From assembly GCF_026891035.1 (NCBI RefSeq), contig NZ_JAPTGG010000001.1:186001-250000 (forward strand): a stretch of 64,000 nucleotides of DNA, read 5' to 3'. This stretch comes from Dasania phycosphaerae (GTDB lineage: Bacteria > Pseudomonadota > Gammaproteobacteria > Pseudomonadales > Dasaniaceae). Below are positions 24,686-34,339 of the stretch, piece by piece. The notes below the pieces were generated by a model. That model did no database searches. It worked only from the letters and a program-made list of their open reading frames with translations, and was not told the origin of the DNA. Position 1 is the stretch's first letter. Every line of letters begins with the position of its first letter. The translations under genes and the position numbers were made by a program.

Positions 24686-27049
24686 ATGAAATTAACACAA
24701 CGTATCAATGTTATTTTGCTACCGGTTATTGCCGGTGTATTTGTTGTTACCAGTTGGATACTCAATTCCACCATGGAAGATCAAACACGCCTAGTGTATG
24801 AAGAACAGCTAGAACAAACTGTTAACAACAGCCTATACCGCATCAATTACGAAACTAATTTAGCCGATTCTATTTTTTCACAGATTGTGAACAGCCATGA
24901 ATATGCCAATTACATAGCCGACCCCTCTGTGCACGTGCTATACGACGCGCTAGACATTTTACTCAACCGCCAACGAGAGCAAGTGCGCAGCTTTATGCCT
25001 GGTTTGGTCAGCATACAGATATTAAATTCCCAGGGCGGCATTTTATTTTCGGCAGATGACCGAGAATTATTTACCGAAGCCAGCCTGCCGCCCATACCCA
25101 GCCAGCACCAACACTGGCTAAACCCAACGCAAGGCATAGCAGCCACTCAGGAATCCTTCTTATTTGAAACTGCAAACGGCGAGATACATCTAGGCAGGCT
25201 ACATACCTTTAACTCAGAATTTTTATCCACCGCTACCCGCAGGTATAAAGACGACAATAAAACCATTTATTTTTTAATCGTCATTAATATGGATTTTTTG
25301 CGCCTAGGCACCCCCAACTTACAAAAAGAGTTTGAAGGCCACTACAGTATAGATTTACGAATCAACAATAATAGCCATCAGCAAAACGTAAGCCCCAGCA
25401 TTGCCTTAGGTAAAAACAAAAAGTTTATGTCTGTAACTTTTACCCACCCATTATTTCTTCGCGAAGTAAAAATATCAGAGCAATTTATCAGCCAACAACT
25501 GCAAGAGCAAAAAAGCAAACAATGGTTTTTAACCATAGCGCTAATATTGTTCTCTTATTCAACCTTGCTCTCTTTAATACACCGGCAAATTATTAACCCG
25601 GTATTAAAGCTCACTAACCAAGTACGCAGTGGCAAAAGCATGAACAGCCACTTGCAAGCGGGTAATGATGAAGTTTCTGAACTACATAACAGTTATACCA
25701 AGTTATTAGAAGAAGTAGAAAAGCTGGCGCAATTCGACCCACTAACCAACCTGGCCAACAGAGCCAGTTTTAAGAGTGCCTTTGCCAGAGTCTTAACCCG
25801 CTCACTCTATCAAAATGAGCCTTTGGCCATACTGTATATAGACTTAGACAACTTCAAACAGGTTAACGATCATTACGGCCACGATGTGGGCGACCAACTG
25901 CTGGTTGAGTTTAGCTCACGCCTGCTTGACTCCATACGCAGCACCGATGCTTGCTCGCGTGTACCACAAGACGATGCCGTAGCCCGTTTAGCGGGTGACG
26001 AATTTGCCATAGTACTGGCTGACGCCAACCCCGACACCGCCGCTTTAGTAGCACAACGTATTTTAGACCTATTTAAAGGCGGCTTTACTGTAGGCCAGCA
26101 AAAACACAATGTAAAAGCCAGTATAGGTATAGCCATAGCCCCCAATGATGGCGAGGACGTTTCTGACCTTATGCTGCATGCCGATGCCGCCATGTACCAA
26201 GCAAAATCAGCCGGTAGAAATTGCTACCAATTTTTTACTCAAAAAATTGCTGATGCCATGAAAGAAAAGCTGGATATACAAGACCAAATAGCCAAAGCTT
26301 TAGAAAACCAAGAGTTTTATTTAATGTTTATGCCTATATACAGCAGCCAAACATTAGCTATAGAAAGCTTGGAAGTACTACTGCGTTCTACCAACCCCCT
26401 ACTCAACAAAGTGGGGCCTGAGAAATTTATTCCAGTTGCTGAATCCACCGGGCTGATTAAAAAAATTGACTTATGGGTTGTTGAGCAGGCCCTTAAAAAA
26501 CTCCATGAATTCAATCAAACCATTAATTATCAAAACACCTTTAGCATTAATATGTCATCGGTGGAGCTGCATAACAAAGAGTTCCCACTAAAAGTTGGCG
26601 AGCTCATTCAAAAATATCACATTAACCCTAAGCAACTGGATTTAGAGGTTACTGAAACATCACTTACCACCTACGACAAAAACAGTATACAAGTACTCAA
26701 TGAACTTAAAGCGCTGGGTTTGAGTTTATCCCTAGATGATTTTGGCACCGGTTACACCGCCTTTAATCAATTAATACATTACCCTGTTGATCATTTGAAA
26801 ATTGACCGAAGTTTTGTTGCTGCGCTCAATACCGAAGATGAGAAAAATCACTCTATGCTGGAAATCATTATTAGCATGTCTAGCATCTACGGTTTAAAAA
26901 CCGTTGCCGAAGGGGTAGAAACACAGCAGCAGTTAGATTATTTAATAGAGCTGGGTTGTGACTACCTGCAGGGTTATTATCTTAGCAAACCCTTAATCGA
27001 AGCCGATTTGCTGCAACTGTTAGCATCACAAAGCAAGCAGCTTAGTTAA
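24686..27049 (+). CDS. Membrane GGDEF-EAL cyclic di-GMP enzyme (MbaA-like)
   Basis: 787-residue protein. One membrane helix near residues 8-28 and another near 275-295 bracket a periplasmic sensor domain, followed by a HAMP-like linker, GGDEF (about 345-515) and EAL (about 535-785). The cyclase motif reads AGDEF near residue 435, with DPLTNLANR upstream and no RxxD inhibitory site. The EAL domain keeps EVLLR, N in NMSSVE, DDFGTGYTAF, K in LKIDRSF and AEGVET, so phosphodiesterase activity looks intact. Adjacent to the PotD-like gene, it is likely controlled by polyamine through that protein. Confidence 0.88.
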   Translation: MKLTQRINVILLPVIAGVFVVTSWILNSTMEDQTRLVYEEQLEQTVNNSLYRINYETNLADSIFSQIVNSHEYANYIADPSVHVLYDALDILLNRQREQVRSFMPGLVSIQILNSQGGILFSADDRELFTEASLPPIPSQHQHWLNPTQGIAATQESFLFETANGEIHLGRLHTFNSEFLSTATRRYKDDNKTIYFLIVINMDFLRLGTPNLQKEFEGHYSIDLRINNNSHQQNVSPSIALGKNKKFMSVTFTHPLFLREVKISEQFISQQLQEQKSKQWFLTIALILFSYSTLLSLIHRQIINPVLKLTNQVRSGKSMNSHLQAGNDEVSELHNSYTKLLEEVEKLAQFDPLTNLANRASFKSAFARVLTRSLYQNEPLAILYIDLDNFKQVNDHYGHDVGDQLLVEFSSRLLDSIRSTDACSRVPQDDAVARLAGDEFAIVLADANPDTAALVAQRILDLFKGGFTVGQQKHNVKASIGIAIAPNDGEDVSDLMLHADAAMYQAKSAGRNCYQFFTQKIADAMKEKLDIQDQIAKALENQEFYLMFMPIYSSQTLAIESLEVLLRSTNPLLNKVGPEKFIPVAESTGLIKKIDLWVVEQALKKLHEFNQTINYQNTFSINMSSVELHNKEFPLKVGELIQKYHINPKQLDLEVTETSLTTYDKNSIQVLNELKALGLSLSLDDFGTGYTAFNQLIHYPVDHLKIDRSFVAALNTEDEKNHSMLEIIISMSSIYGLKTVAEGVETQQQLDYLIELGCDYLQGYYLSKPLIEADLLQLLASQSKQLS

Positions 27050-27096
27050 TATTTTTAAATCACCGATAGCATTACAGTTTTACACAAGGTTATAGC

Positions 27097-28302
27097 ATGA
27101 AACGATTTGGTCCCGGTTTATTGGTTATGGCAGCCTTTGTAGGCCCAGGCACCGTCACCACCGCCAGTAAAGCCGGTGCCCACTATGGCTATACCTTAAT
27201 GTGGGCGCTGTTATTTTCGATTATCGCCACCTTGGTGTTACAAGAAATGTCATCAAGGCTGGGCTTAGTCTCTAGGAAGAACCTTGCGCAGGCACTGCGC
27301 AGCAGTTTTAACCTGCCTTTTTTTAATATTGCCGCCAGTATTATGGTGGTATTAGCCATAGGCTTTGGCAACGCCGCCTATGAGTCGGGCAATATAGCCG
27401 GTGCCGCTATGGGTTTGGCAGCCATTTCACCTTTACCGAATAACGTCTGGGCGTTGGTGGTGGGGCTCAGTGCTTTTTCATTATTGGCTATAGGCAAATA
27501 TGCCTTAATAGAAAAAGGCCTGATGTTGTTAGTGCTAATCATGAGCATTGTATTTATAGCCACCGCCGTGATGGTACAGCCTGATTTCAGCAGCCTATGG
27601 CGCGGCCTTAGCCAGCCCAGCATGCCCACGGGCTCTACACTCACAGTAATCGCATTAATAGGCACCACGGTAGTGCCTTATAATTTATTTTTACACTCCA
27701 GCACTGTGCAAGAGAAATGGCCAGCCGATATGGATGTAGCCTGCGCCTTAAAAGAGTCGCGCCAGGACAATGCCTATGCCATAGGTTTGGGTGGTTTAAT
27801 TACTATCGCTATAGTCACTACTGCAGCCTCGGCCTTTTATGGCAGTGATAGCCAATTTTCCGCCAGCACAATTTCACAGCAATTAGAGCCGCTACTAGGC
27901 AGCTACGCTAAATATTTTTTTGCTATAGGTTTGTTAGCCGCGGGCTTAACCAGCGCCATAGCTTCACCATTAGCTGCGGCCTATGCTGTTAGTGGTGCCA
28001 TGGGCTGGCCGGTAGAATTAAATAATAAACGCTTCAAGTGCATCTGGGCCTTGGTGTTACTCTCTGGTACTGTTGCCGCAGCTCTAGGTACCAGCCCCAT
28101 TAGTGCCATTATTTTTGCCCAAGCCGCTAATGGCTTTTTGCTGCCTGTAGTGGCGGTGTTTTTGCTGATAGTCATGAATCAAAAGAATTTACTAGGCAAG
28201 TATACCAATAGCCCGCTGGCCAATATTTTAGGCGCTATAGTAGTGCTAACGGTATCGGGCTTGGGTTTATTTAAACTCGCTACTGCTTTTAATATTGTTT
28301 AG
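27097..28302 (+). CDS. Nramp-family transporter with atypical metal-site motifs
   Basis: 401-residue membrane protein with about eleven hydrophobic segments. It belongs to the Nramp superfamily by overall pattern, but the first helix reads GPGTVTTASKAG where canonical manganese/iron transporters have DPGN, and the sixth helix reads VVPYNLFLH where they have MPH. Both metal-coordinating Asp and Met are thus missing. Similar changes mark the Nramp-related magnesium transporters and other non-manganese branches, so the substrate is open. It stands alone, 47 bases after the GGDEF-EAL gene, and may share its transcript. Confidence 0.8.
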   Translation: MKRFGPGLLVMAAFVGPGTVTTASKAGAHYGYTLMWALLFSIIATLVLQEMSSRLGLVSRKNLAQALRSSFNLPFFNIAASIMVVLAIGFGNAAYESGNIAGAAMGLAAISPLPNNVWALVVGLSAFSLLAIGKYALIEKGLMLLVLIMSIVFIATAVMVQPDFSSLWRGLSQPSMPTGSTLTVIALIGTTVVPYNLFLHSSTVQEKWPADMDVACALKESRQDNAYAIGLGGLITIAIVTTAASAFYGSDSQFSASTISQQLEPLLGSYAKYFFAIGLLAAGLTSAIASPLAAAYAVSGAMGWPVELNNKRFKCIWALVLLSGTVAAALGTSPISAIIFAQAANGFLLPVVAVFLLIVMNQKNLLGKYTNSPLANILGAIVVLTVSGLGLFKLATAFNIV

Positions 28303-28329
28303 CCGCCGTTTGCTTACAGCTTAACACCA

Positions 28330-29895
28330 CTAAACTTTACCAAACTGCTGCACCATCAACGCCATATCGTGGGCCAGGCTGCTCACCTGCTGGCTGGCGC
28401 TATCGGTTTCTTGAGCATGGCTATGGGTTTCATTGGCTAAGGTCATAATATTTGCCATATTGCGATTAATCTCTTCACTCACCATGCTCTGCTGCTCTGA
28501 GGCGGCAGCCACTTGATAGTTCATATCGCTGATTTGGCTGACCCCTGCACTAATACCCTCAAAGGCCCCGCCTACGGATTCGATTTGCTGCACACTCTTA
28601 TAGGCTAGCTGTTTACCGTTATCCATGGCTACTACCGCCTCTACTGCAGTTTGCTGTATGCGCTTAATCATTTGCTGTATTTCATCGGTAGAGTTTTGCG
28701 TGTTGCTGGCCAAGTTACGTACCTCATCTGCCACCACCGCAAAACCTCGGCCTTGCTCGCCCGCGCGGGCTGCTTCTATAGCGGCATTAAGGGCTAGCAA
28801 ATTGGTTTCGCTGGCGATATTACTAATCACATCCACCACCGAGCCTATTTTTTCACTGTCGGCCTTTAAGGCCTCTATAACTTGAGTAGCCTGCTCTACT
28901 GATTGCGCAAGGCTGTCGATATCACTAATGGCAGCGGCTACTAACTTTTCACCTTGCTGAGTTTGCGCCAGCACCTGTTGCGAGGCCTGCGAGGTAGTCT
29001 CGGCATGGTGGGCAACTTCACTGACGGTAGCCGTCATCTCATGCATGGCGGTGGCGACTAGCTCTATCTCCTGTTGCTGCCTATCTACCCCAGCAGAGGT
29101 TTTTTTGACTACCGCCCGCGCAGCATCACTCACGGCTAACAAGCCTTGTGAGGCATGGCTAACCCGGCCCAAGATGGTGCGGTTTTGCGCGCACTGAGCT
29201 TTAATCACTAAATCTAACTGCCCTAACTCATCTGCTCGGCCACTGTATACCGCTTGGCTTAAAGCATTACTGAAAATACTTTTGGAGCCTGTAGCCATAG
29301 TGATTAATGGCTGCACCAAGCATAGGCTCACCCCCAGTGCTAGCCCTAGAGTTAACAGCGCCAGCCCTACGCTGCCCCCCACGCTGGCAGCCAGCAAGCT
29401 GGGGCTGGCCACGAATACAGCAGCCAAGCCGGCCTTGAGGCGAAACGATAAATTTTGCGGCTTAAGCAAGCGCAGCCACGAGTGTTTACGGTTAGCCAAA
29501 TCTTTATATAGTTTTTTAGCTCTGGCTATCACTGCGGGGTCGGCTTTAACCCGTACCGATTGATAACCACTGACCTTGCCCTGCTGGTATATAGGGGTGA
29601 CATAGGCATCGACATAGTAATGGTCGCCATTTTTACAGCGATTTTTCACTAAGCCCATCCACGGCTGATCGCCCGCTATTACTGCCCATAAGTCTTTAAA
29701 GGCCGCCTGCGGCATATCGGGGTGGCGCACAATATTATGGGCCTGCCCTAGAAGCTCCTGCTCACTAAAACCCGATACCCGAACAAAGTCTTCATTGACA
29801 CTGCTAATCACCCCCTTAGTGTTGGTGGTGGAGATCAATACGTCATGCTCTTGTAGAACAACTTCATGATCGCTGATAGGCAGATTACTTCTCAT
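28330..29895 (-). CDS. aer: Aer-type PAS chemoreceptor (aerotaxis/energy taxis)
   Basis: 521-residue methyl-accepting protein of the Aer group. The N-terminal PAS domain (about 15-120) contains ISSVNEDFVRVSGFSEQELLGQAHNIVRHPDMP and GYQSVRVKADP, typical of FAD-binding Aer. A hydrophobic segment at about 165-205 anchors it without a periplasmic domain. The signalling tip ASETNLLALNAAIEAARAGEQGRGFAVVADEVR is intact. ATG at 29895 is preferred over a TTG at 29904. A perfect FNR/ANR box lies about 105 bases upstream, as known for aer control by ANR in pseudomonads. Confidence 0.9.
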   Translation of the reverse strand: MRSNLPISDHEVVLQEHDVLISTTNTKGVISSVNEDFVRVSGFSEQELLGQAHNIVRHPDMPQAAFKDLWAVIAGDQPWMGLVKNRCKNGDHYYVDAYVTPIYQQGKVSGYQSVRVKADPAVIARAKKLYKDLANRKHSWLRLLKPQNLSFRLKAGLAAVFVASPSLLAASVGGSVGLALLTLGLALGVSLCLVQPLITMATGSKSIFSNALSQAVYSGRADELGQLDLVIKAQCAQNRTILGRVSHASQGLLAVSDAARAVVKKTSAGVDRQQQEIELVATAMHEMTATVSEVAHHAETTSQASQQVLAQTQQGEKLVAAAISDIDSLAQSVEQATQVIEALKADSEKIGSVVDVISNIASETNLLALNAAIEAARAGEQGRGFAVVADEVRNLASNTQNSTDEIQQMIKRIQQTAVEAVVAMDNGKQLAYKSVQQIESVGGAFEGISAGVSQISDMNYQVAAASEQQSMVSEEINRNMANIMTLANETHSHAQETDSASQQVSSLAHDMALMVQQFGKV

Positions 29896-29998
29896 AATTG
29901 GCAAACGCTCTGATTTTTAGTAAGTGCTTATTTTTATTGATTTTATTAACAGTTACATCCGTATATTTACCTAACTAAGTGGCAGCCATAAATATGCA

Positions 29999-30012
29999 TT
30001 GATCTGTATCAA
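29999..30012. promoter_or_regulatory. FNR/ANR box, perfect match
   Basis: TTGATCTGTATCAA matches TTGAT-N4-ATCAA completely. It lies between the divergent aer-like gene (start 29895) and the first NSS transporter (start 30189). Distance favours control of the receptor, but either or both could respond to oxygen limitation. Confidence 0.75.
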
Positions 30013-30188
30013 GGCTATGCTTTATAAAAGCCCAGCGCTGCGCATACGACCGCCTACTTTTTAAACAACTTTTTAGCTTGCTAACAAAAGCACTGGCATC
30101 GCTTTTTTAAGGTAAGCACTAACAAAGCTTGTTATTATCGGCGGCTAACGCCTAAAGACCTCACTACTGAAATAAAAAGAGAGAATGC

Positions 30189-31607
30189 ATGACTAGCTCC
30201 CGTGAACAATTTGGCTCCCGTTTAGGGTTTATTTTGGCCGCTGCCGGCTCTGCCGTGGGCATAGGCAATTTAGTGGGGTTTCCCGTGGCTGCGACTAAAA
30301 ACGGCGGCGGTGCCTTTTTATTAATCTATGCACTGTTTGTTGCATTTATCTGCCTACCGGTAATGGTGGCTGAACTTAGCCTGGGCAGAAACACCCAAAA
30401 AGACCCCATAGGCGCCTATCGCAAACAAGCGGGCAACCGCTCGCTGTGGCAAATCGCTGGGCTGCTCTCCTTTTTCACCCCTTTTATGATTGCCGTGTTT
30501 TATATGGTGATAACGGTATGGATTTTTGGTTACTTTGTAGAAATTATTAGCGGTAACTTAGATGCATTAGCCCAGGCCAATACCTTTGGCCAATTTATCA
30601 ATCATAAAAAGATTTTTATTTATTTGCTGGTAGTGGCTGGCCTACTTAACGTTATTTTATTAAGCGGGGTCAAAAATGGCATAGAGCGGGCAGCTAAAAT
30701 TATGATGCCCGCCTTATTTATTATGCTCATAGGCTTGGTGGCTTTTGTGTTAACTCTGGATAATGCTTGGGCGGGTGTCAGTTATTACTTAATCCCTGAC
30801 TTTAGCAAGATCAACGCACAAGTTATTAACGGCGCATTATCGCAAGCTTTTTTCTCGCTATCACTGGGTATGGGGATTTTAATTACCTACGGTTCCTATG
30901 TTAATCAAAAAGAAAGCATTACCAGCAGCGCCAAGCTTATTGCCCTTACCGATACCGCGGTAGCCTTTTGTGCTGGTTTATTAGTCTTACCCGCTATTTT
31001 TGCCCTACACCCCAACACCGACACATCGCAATTGAGCAACTCCTCGGTAGCAATGATTTTTTCTTTCCTGCCGCAAATATTTTTAGAGCTGCAAACATTA
31101 ATTGGCTATACCGGTGCCAGCGCTGTGGCAGCTATATTTTTTCTATTAGTCTTTTTTGCCGCCATCACCTCTATGGTGTCGATTACCGAAGTGCCTAACT
31201 CCAGCCTAATTGATAGCCTGCACCTGCCACGTAAAAAAGCCCTAATACGCTTGAATAGCGCCATGGCCTTATTCACCATAGCCTGCGCCGTTTCCTTTGG
31301 CATGGTGGGCTGGCTTACTGATTTTGTGAGCTATGCAGGCGCTAGCAAATCTTTTTTTGATGTTGTCGTCGACGTGTTTTATGACACCATTTTGCCGCTA
31401 AATGGCTTATTGGTATGCCTATTTGTGCGCTACCGCTGGAAGCGAGGTTTTAACGCTGAAGTCGAAAAAGGCGATAACAACTTTAAAGGCTCATTAACTG
31501 AGCGCTATATTAACTTTTCGCTAGCCACGTTTATTCCCTTAATCCTACTCATTATTTTTGCCAACACCGTAGCGCAAAAATTCTTTGGCGCCGCACTACT
31601 CGGTTAA
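30189..31607 (+). CDS. Neurotransmitter:sodium symporter family transporter 1
   Basis: 472-residue, roughly twelve-helix NSS/SNF transporter, probably importing an amino acid or related amine with sodium. The first helix reads GSAVGIGNLVGFPVAATKNGGGAF, the characteristic NSS unwound segment, but the Arg of the usual NxWRFP is Gly, as in a known bacterial subgroup. SLSLGMGILITYGSYV in helix six also fits. A second NSS gene follows after 38 bases, so the two form a tandem pair. The substrate cannot be told. Confidence 0.87.
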   Translation: MTSSREQFGSRLGFILAAAGSAVGIGNLVGFPVAATKNGGGAFLLIYALFVAFICLPVMVAELSLGRNTQKDPIGAYRKQAGNRSLWQIAGLLSFFTPFMIAVFYMVITVWIFGYFVEIISGNLDALAQANTFGQFINHKKIFIYLLVVAGLLNVILLSGVKNGIERAAKIMMPALFIMLIGLVAFVLTLDNAWAGVSYYLIPDFSKINAQVINGALSQAFFSLSLGMGILITYGSYVNQKESITSSAKLIALTDTAVAFCAGLLVLPAIFALHPNTDTSQLSNSSVAMIFSFLPQIFLELQTLIGYTGASAVAAIFFLLVFFAAITSMVSITEVPNSSLIDSLHLPRKKALIRLNSAMALFTIACAVSFGMVGWLTDFVSYAGASKSFFDVVVDVFYDTILPLNGLLVCLFVRYRWKRGFNAEVEKGDNNFKGSLTERYINFSLATFIPLILLIIFANTVAQKFFGAALLG

Positions 31608-31645
31608 ATAACAATAATTTATTGCCACACATTCAGGAACACACT

Positions 31646-32995
31646 ATGAGTACAGTTCGAGGTCAGTTTTCATCGCGCTTTGGCTTTATTATGGCCGCTG
31701 CGGGCTCTGCGGTTGGCTTAGGTAACGTGTGGGGTTTTCCCACCCAAACCGCCAGTAATGGTGGCGCAGCATTTGTATTGGTGTGTTTGCTACTAGCCTT
31801 TTTACTGGCCTACCCGGCATTGATGGCTGAACTTATCATCGGCCGCCACGCCCGTGCCAATGTAGTCACCGCGCTGGGCTCACTCAGCACTAAGCCCTTA
31901 CTACGGTTTATCGGTCAAGGCGTAGGTTATTACGGGGTATTAATTGCCAGTTTAATTCTGAGTTTTTACACCATAGTCGCCGGTTGGATGCTCTCCCACC
32001 TGGGGCAGGCCATCAGTAATATTGTGGGCCTAGAAGCCATTGCCCAATGGCTGGTTACTGACTCTATAGCACGCAATCTCAGCAGCAGCGTGATTTTTGC
32101 TGGCTTAACCATGAGCATTATTGCCTGCGGCATAGAAGGCGGTATAGAAAAATGGTCCAGACGACTCATGCCCTTGCTAATGATTTTATTGGTTTTGCTA
32201 ATACTTTATGTTTTCACCCTGCCGGGTGCAATGCAGGGGTTAAAGGTTTATTTACTACCCGACCTCAGCCAAGTACTCAACCCCGATTTATTAATTAGCG
32301 CCTTAGGGCAGGCCTTTTTTTCACTGTCATTAGGTGTAGGCACGATGCTGATTTACGGTTCCTATGTGGATAAAAATGAAAACCTGCCGCAGTTAGGTGC
32401 CATTGTTACCTGTGTAGACTTAGCCATTGCTTTTACGGCAGGCCTGCTAATCATCCCGGCTGTTTATGTGGCGCAGCATAATGGCACAGTGATTTTTAAT
32501 GAGGCCGGTGATTTAATTGCCGGGCCGGGCTTAATTTTTCAAATACTACCCTCGCTGTTTAGCTCTATGGGCAGCGCCGGCTTGCTAGTGGCTACCGCTT
32601 TTTTTGCCTTAATGAGCATAGCTGCGGTTACCTCCTCCATCTCTATGCTAGAGGTGCCGGTGTCTACAGCGGTTGAAAAAACCTCACTTAGCCGCTTAGC
32701 CTCAACCCTGATTATGGGTGGCATTTGTTTAGCGATTAGCTCAGTGATTATTTTTAATTTTGACCCGCTGTTTGGTTTTGTAGTCGATCTCACCACTAAA
32801 TACAGCGAGCCTTTAGTGGGCATAATGTTTTGTGTGTTTGCTGGCTGGGTAATGCATCGCAACGCGCTATTACAGGAGCTAAAACAAGGCAATAGCAATA
32901 TTGAAAACAGTTTGTTTTGGAAAATATGGCCTTGGTATGTGAGAGTGGTATGCCCGCTACTAATTCTGGCAACTTTTGCACAAAGCCTAAGCTAA
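31646..32995 (+). CDS. Neurotransmitter:sodium symporter family transporter 2
   Basis: 449-residue second NSS/SNF transporter. The first helix is GSAVGLGNVWGFPTQTASNGGAAF, again lacking the Arg of the canonical gate, and helix six has SLSLGVGTMLIYGSYV. ATG at 31646 follows an AGGAA ribosome site; an upstream TTG at 31622 is unlikely. The clear but limited similarity to the preceding gene points to an old duplication with different substrates. Confidence 0.87.
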   Translation: MSTVRGQFSSRFGFIMAAAGSAVGLGNVWGFPTQTASNGGAAFVLVCLLLAFLLAYPALMAELIIGRHARANVVTALGSLSTKPLLRFIGQGVGYYGVLIASLILSFYTIVAGWMLSHLGQAISNIVGLEAIAQWLVTDSIARNLSSSVIFAGLTMSIIACGIEGGIEKWSRRLMPLLMILLVLLILYVFTLPGAMQGLKVYLLPDLSQVLNPDLLISALGQAFFSLSLGVGTMLIYGSYVDKNENLPQLGAIVTCVDLAIAFTAGLLIIPAVYVAQHNGTVIFNEAGDLIAGPGLIFQILPSLFSSMGSAGLLVATAFFALMSIAAVTSSISMLEVPVSTAVEKTSLSRLASTLIMGGICLAISSVIIFNFDPLFGFVVDLTTKYSEPLVGIMFCVFAGWVMHRNALLQELKQGNSNIENSLFWKIWPWYVRVVCPLLILATFAQSLS

Positions 32996-33019
32996 TCTAT
33001 CGCTCAAAATAAGCGGCAG

Positions 33020-33781
33020 CTATAAACTATTTAAATCGTATAGCTTTAATCGTTTTTGCCAAAAAAATTGATCGGACAAATCCATAATTGCCCGGTCAAC
33101 ATCGTCCATTACATGTTGATAGTGATGAGTAAGTAATAGATATCGTCTATAGGTATACAGTGGTTTTTTTGACATATATAACGACGGAACATAGCCTTTA
33201 GCCCTGGCTATATACAAGGCACTAGAGCGCACGATAAAAATCGCATCAACTTTACCACTTAATAAATTTTCAATATTTTCTTCATCGCTACTGGCATCAA
33301 CACGTTTTATTTTTTCGCTGCCTAGCAATGGCACAGCAGCTGAATAATTGTGTCCAGCCCTAGCCCCTACCGTTTTTCCCAGCAGAGACTCTTGGCCTTC
33401 ATATTTAAACGAACTGCTGCGTAGGCTTACTACCACATCGGAATCTAAAAAAGTCGCCTGCGTCCAAGAAAAGTTTAAGCCCTGTACATCAAACCACTTG
33501 GGGTTGGCCCACATCAATATGGTGGGCTTATCCTCAGCTAGACGCTGATTCAATGCCACCCTGTCAATAAACTGATACTCAATAGTGTATTTTTCACCGA
33601 CTGCCAGCTGCATGGCTTTAACAAAGTCATAGTTAAGACCGCTAGCAGAGTCACTGTTAATAATAAAAGGGGGGGCATTGTGATAGGAATAAAAGATCAG
33701 TGTTTCCGGACTGGCATAGCAGCAGCTAGCCCAAACAAGCAAGATCACAGCGCTCATCCATAAACGACTTAATGCCTTCAA
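33020..33781 (-). CDS. Orphan periplasmic solute-binding protein (SBP_bac_3-like)
   Basis: 253-residue exported protein with a signal peptide (cleavage near CYA-SPE). It has the fold pattern of family 3 solute-binding proteins (PPFIINSDSASGLNYDFVKAMQLAVG near the start, GARAGHNYSAAVPLLG, LLSGKVDAIFIVRSSALYIA). No permease or ATPase is adjacent, and no sensory domain is attached. Proteins of this type near signalling genes may work as sensors, but no partner is evident. Confidence 0.75.
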   Translation of the reverse strand: MKALSRLWMSAVILLVWASCCYASPETLIFYSYHNAPPFIINSDSASGLNYDFVKAMQLAVGEKYTIEYQFIDRVALNQRLAEDKPTILMWANPKWFDVQGLNFSWTQATFLDSDVVVSLRSSSFKYEGQESLLGKTVGARAGHNYSAAVPLLGSEKIKRVDASSDEENIENLLSGKVDAIFIVRSSALYIARAKGYVPSLYMSKKPLYTYRRYLLLTHHYQHVMDDVDRAIMDLSDQFFWQKRLKLYDLNSL

Positions 33782-33896
33782 CTCAACAAACTCCTGATAG
33801 CAAACACTAGTCCCTATAGTGTAGACGCCGTCAGAAACTGGGCAATGCTATTTAGCTATAAAAACACACTGTATTTAATTAATAGCCCGCCGCAGC

Positions 33897-34262
33897 TTAG
33901 GCACAGCGTTTTTCTAAATATTCAACAATGGCTTTAGACTCGTATAGCCACTGGGTTGAGCCGTTTTCAACTATTTTTAAGCAGGGTACTTTTACCCGAC
34001 CACCACCCTCTAACAACTCGGCTTTGTGCTCAGGCTGTTGGGCATTGATAGTGGCCACAGGCATGTTTAAGCGGCGCAGGGCGCGGCGAACCTTTACACA
34101 AAAAGGGCAGGCATAAAATTGATACAGGGTTAAATCTTCAGCCAACTGGTTAATATGGGCCTGCTGTGCAGGGGGGCGTTTAGCCTTGCGTGGGCTAGTG
34201 ATAAAACTGATGGCAACGATGCTATAACCCAATACTAAACGTAATACTTTTAACAAAACCAC
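33897..34262 (-). CDS. Membrane-anchored glutaredoxin-like protein
   Basis: 121-residue protein. An N-terminal hydrophobic helix (residues 3-22) is followed by a thioredoxin-fold domain with LYQFYACPFCVKVRRALRRL (CPFC redox motif), KVPCLKI (cis-Pro region) and a C-terminal helix ESKAIVEYLEK typical of glutaredoxin/GST N-domains. The start is GTG at 34262 by length, with GAGG only three bases upstream, so the TTG two codons later is an alternative. It is the last gene downstream of the PepSY and FMN-binding genes and may be part of the same redox unit. Confidence 0.75.
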   Translation of the reverse strand: MVLLKVLRLVLGYSIVAISFITSPRKAKRPPAQQAHINQLAEDLTLYQFYACPFCVKVRRALRRLNMPVATINAQQPEHKAELLEGGGRVKVPCLKIVENGSTQWLYESKAIVEYLEKRCA

Positions 34263-34339
34263 TTACCTCTATAACTAACATCTTTAACGTAATGATCTCT
34301 ATGATCTTTATGGTCTATGGCGGCGCAGGCCTTAATCAA

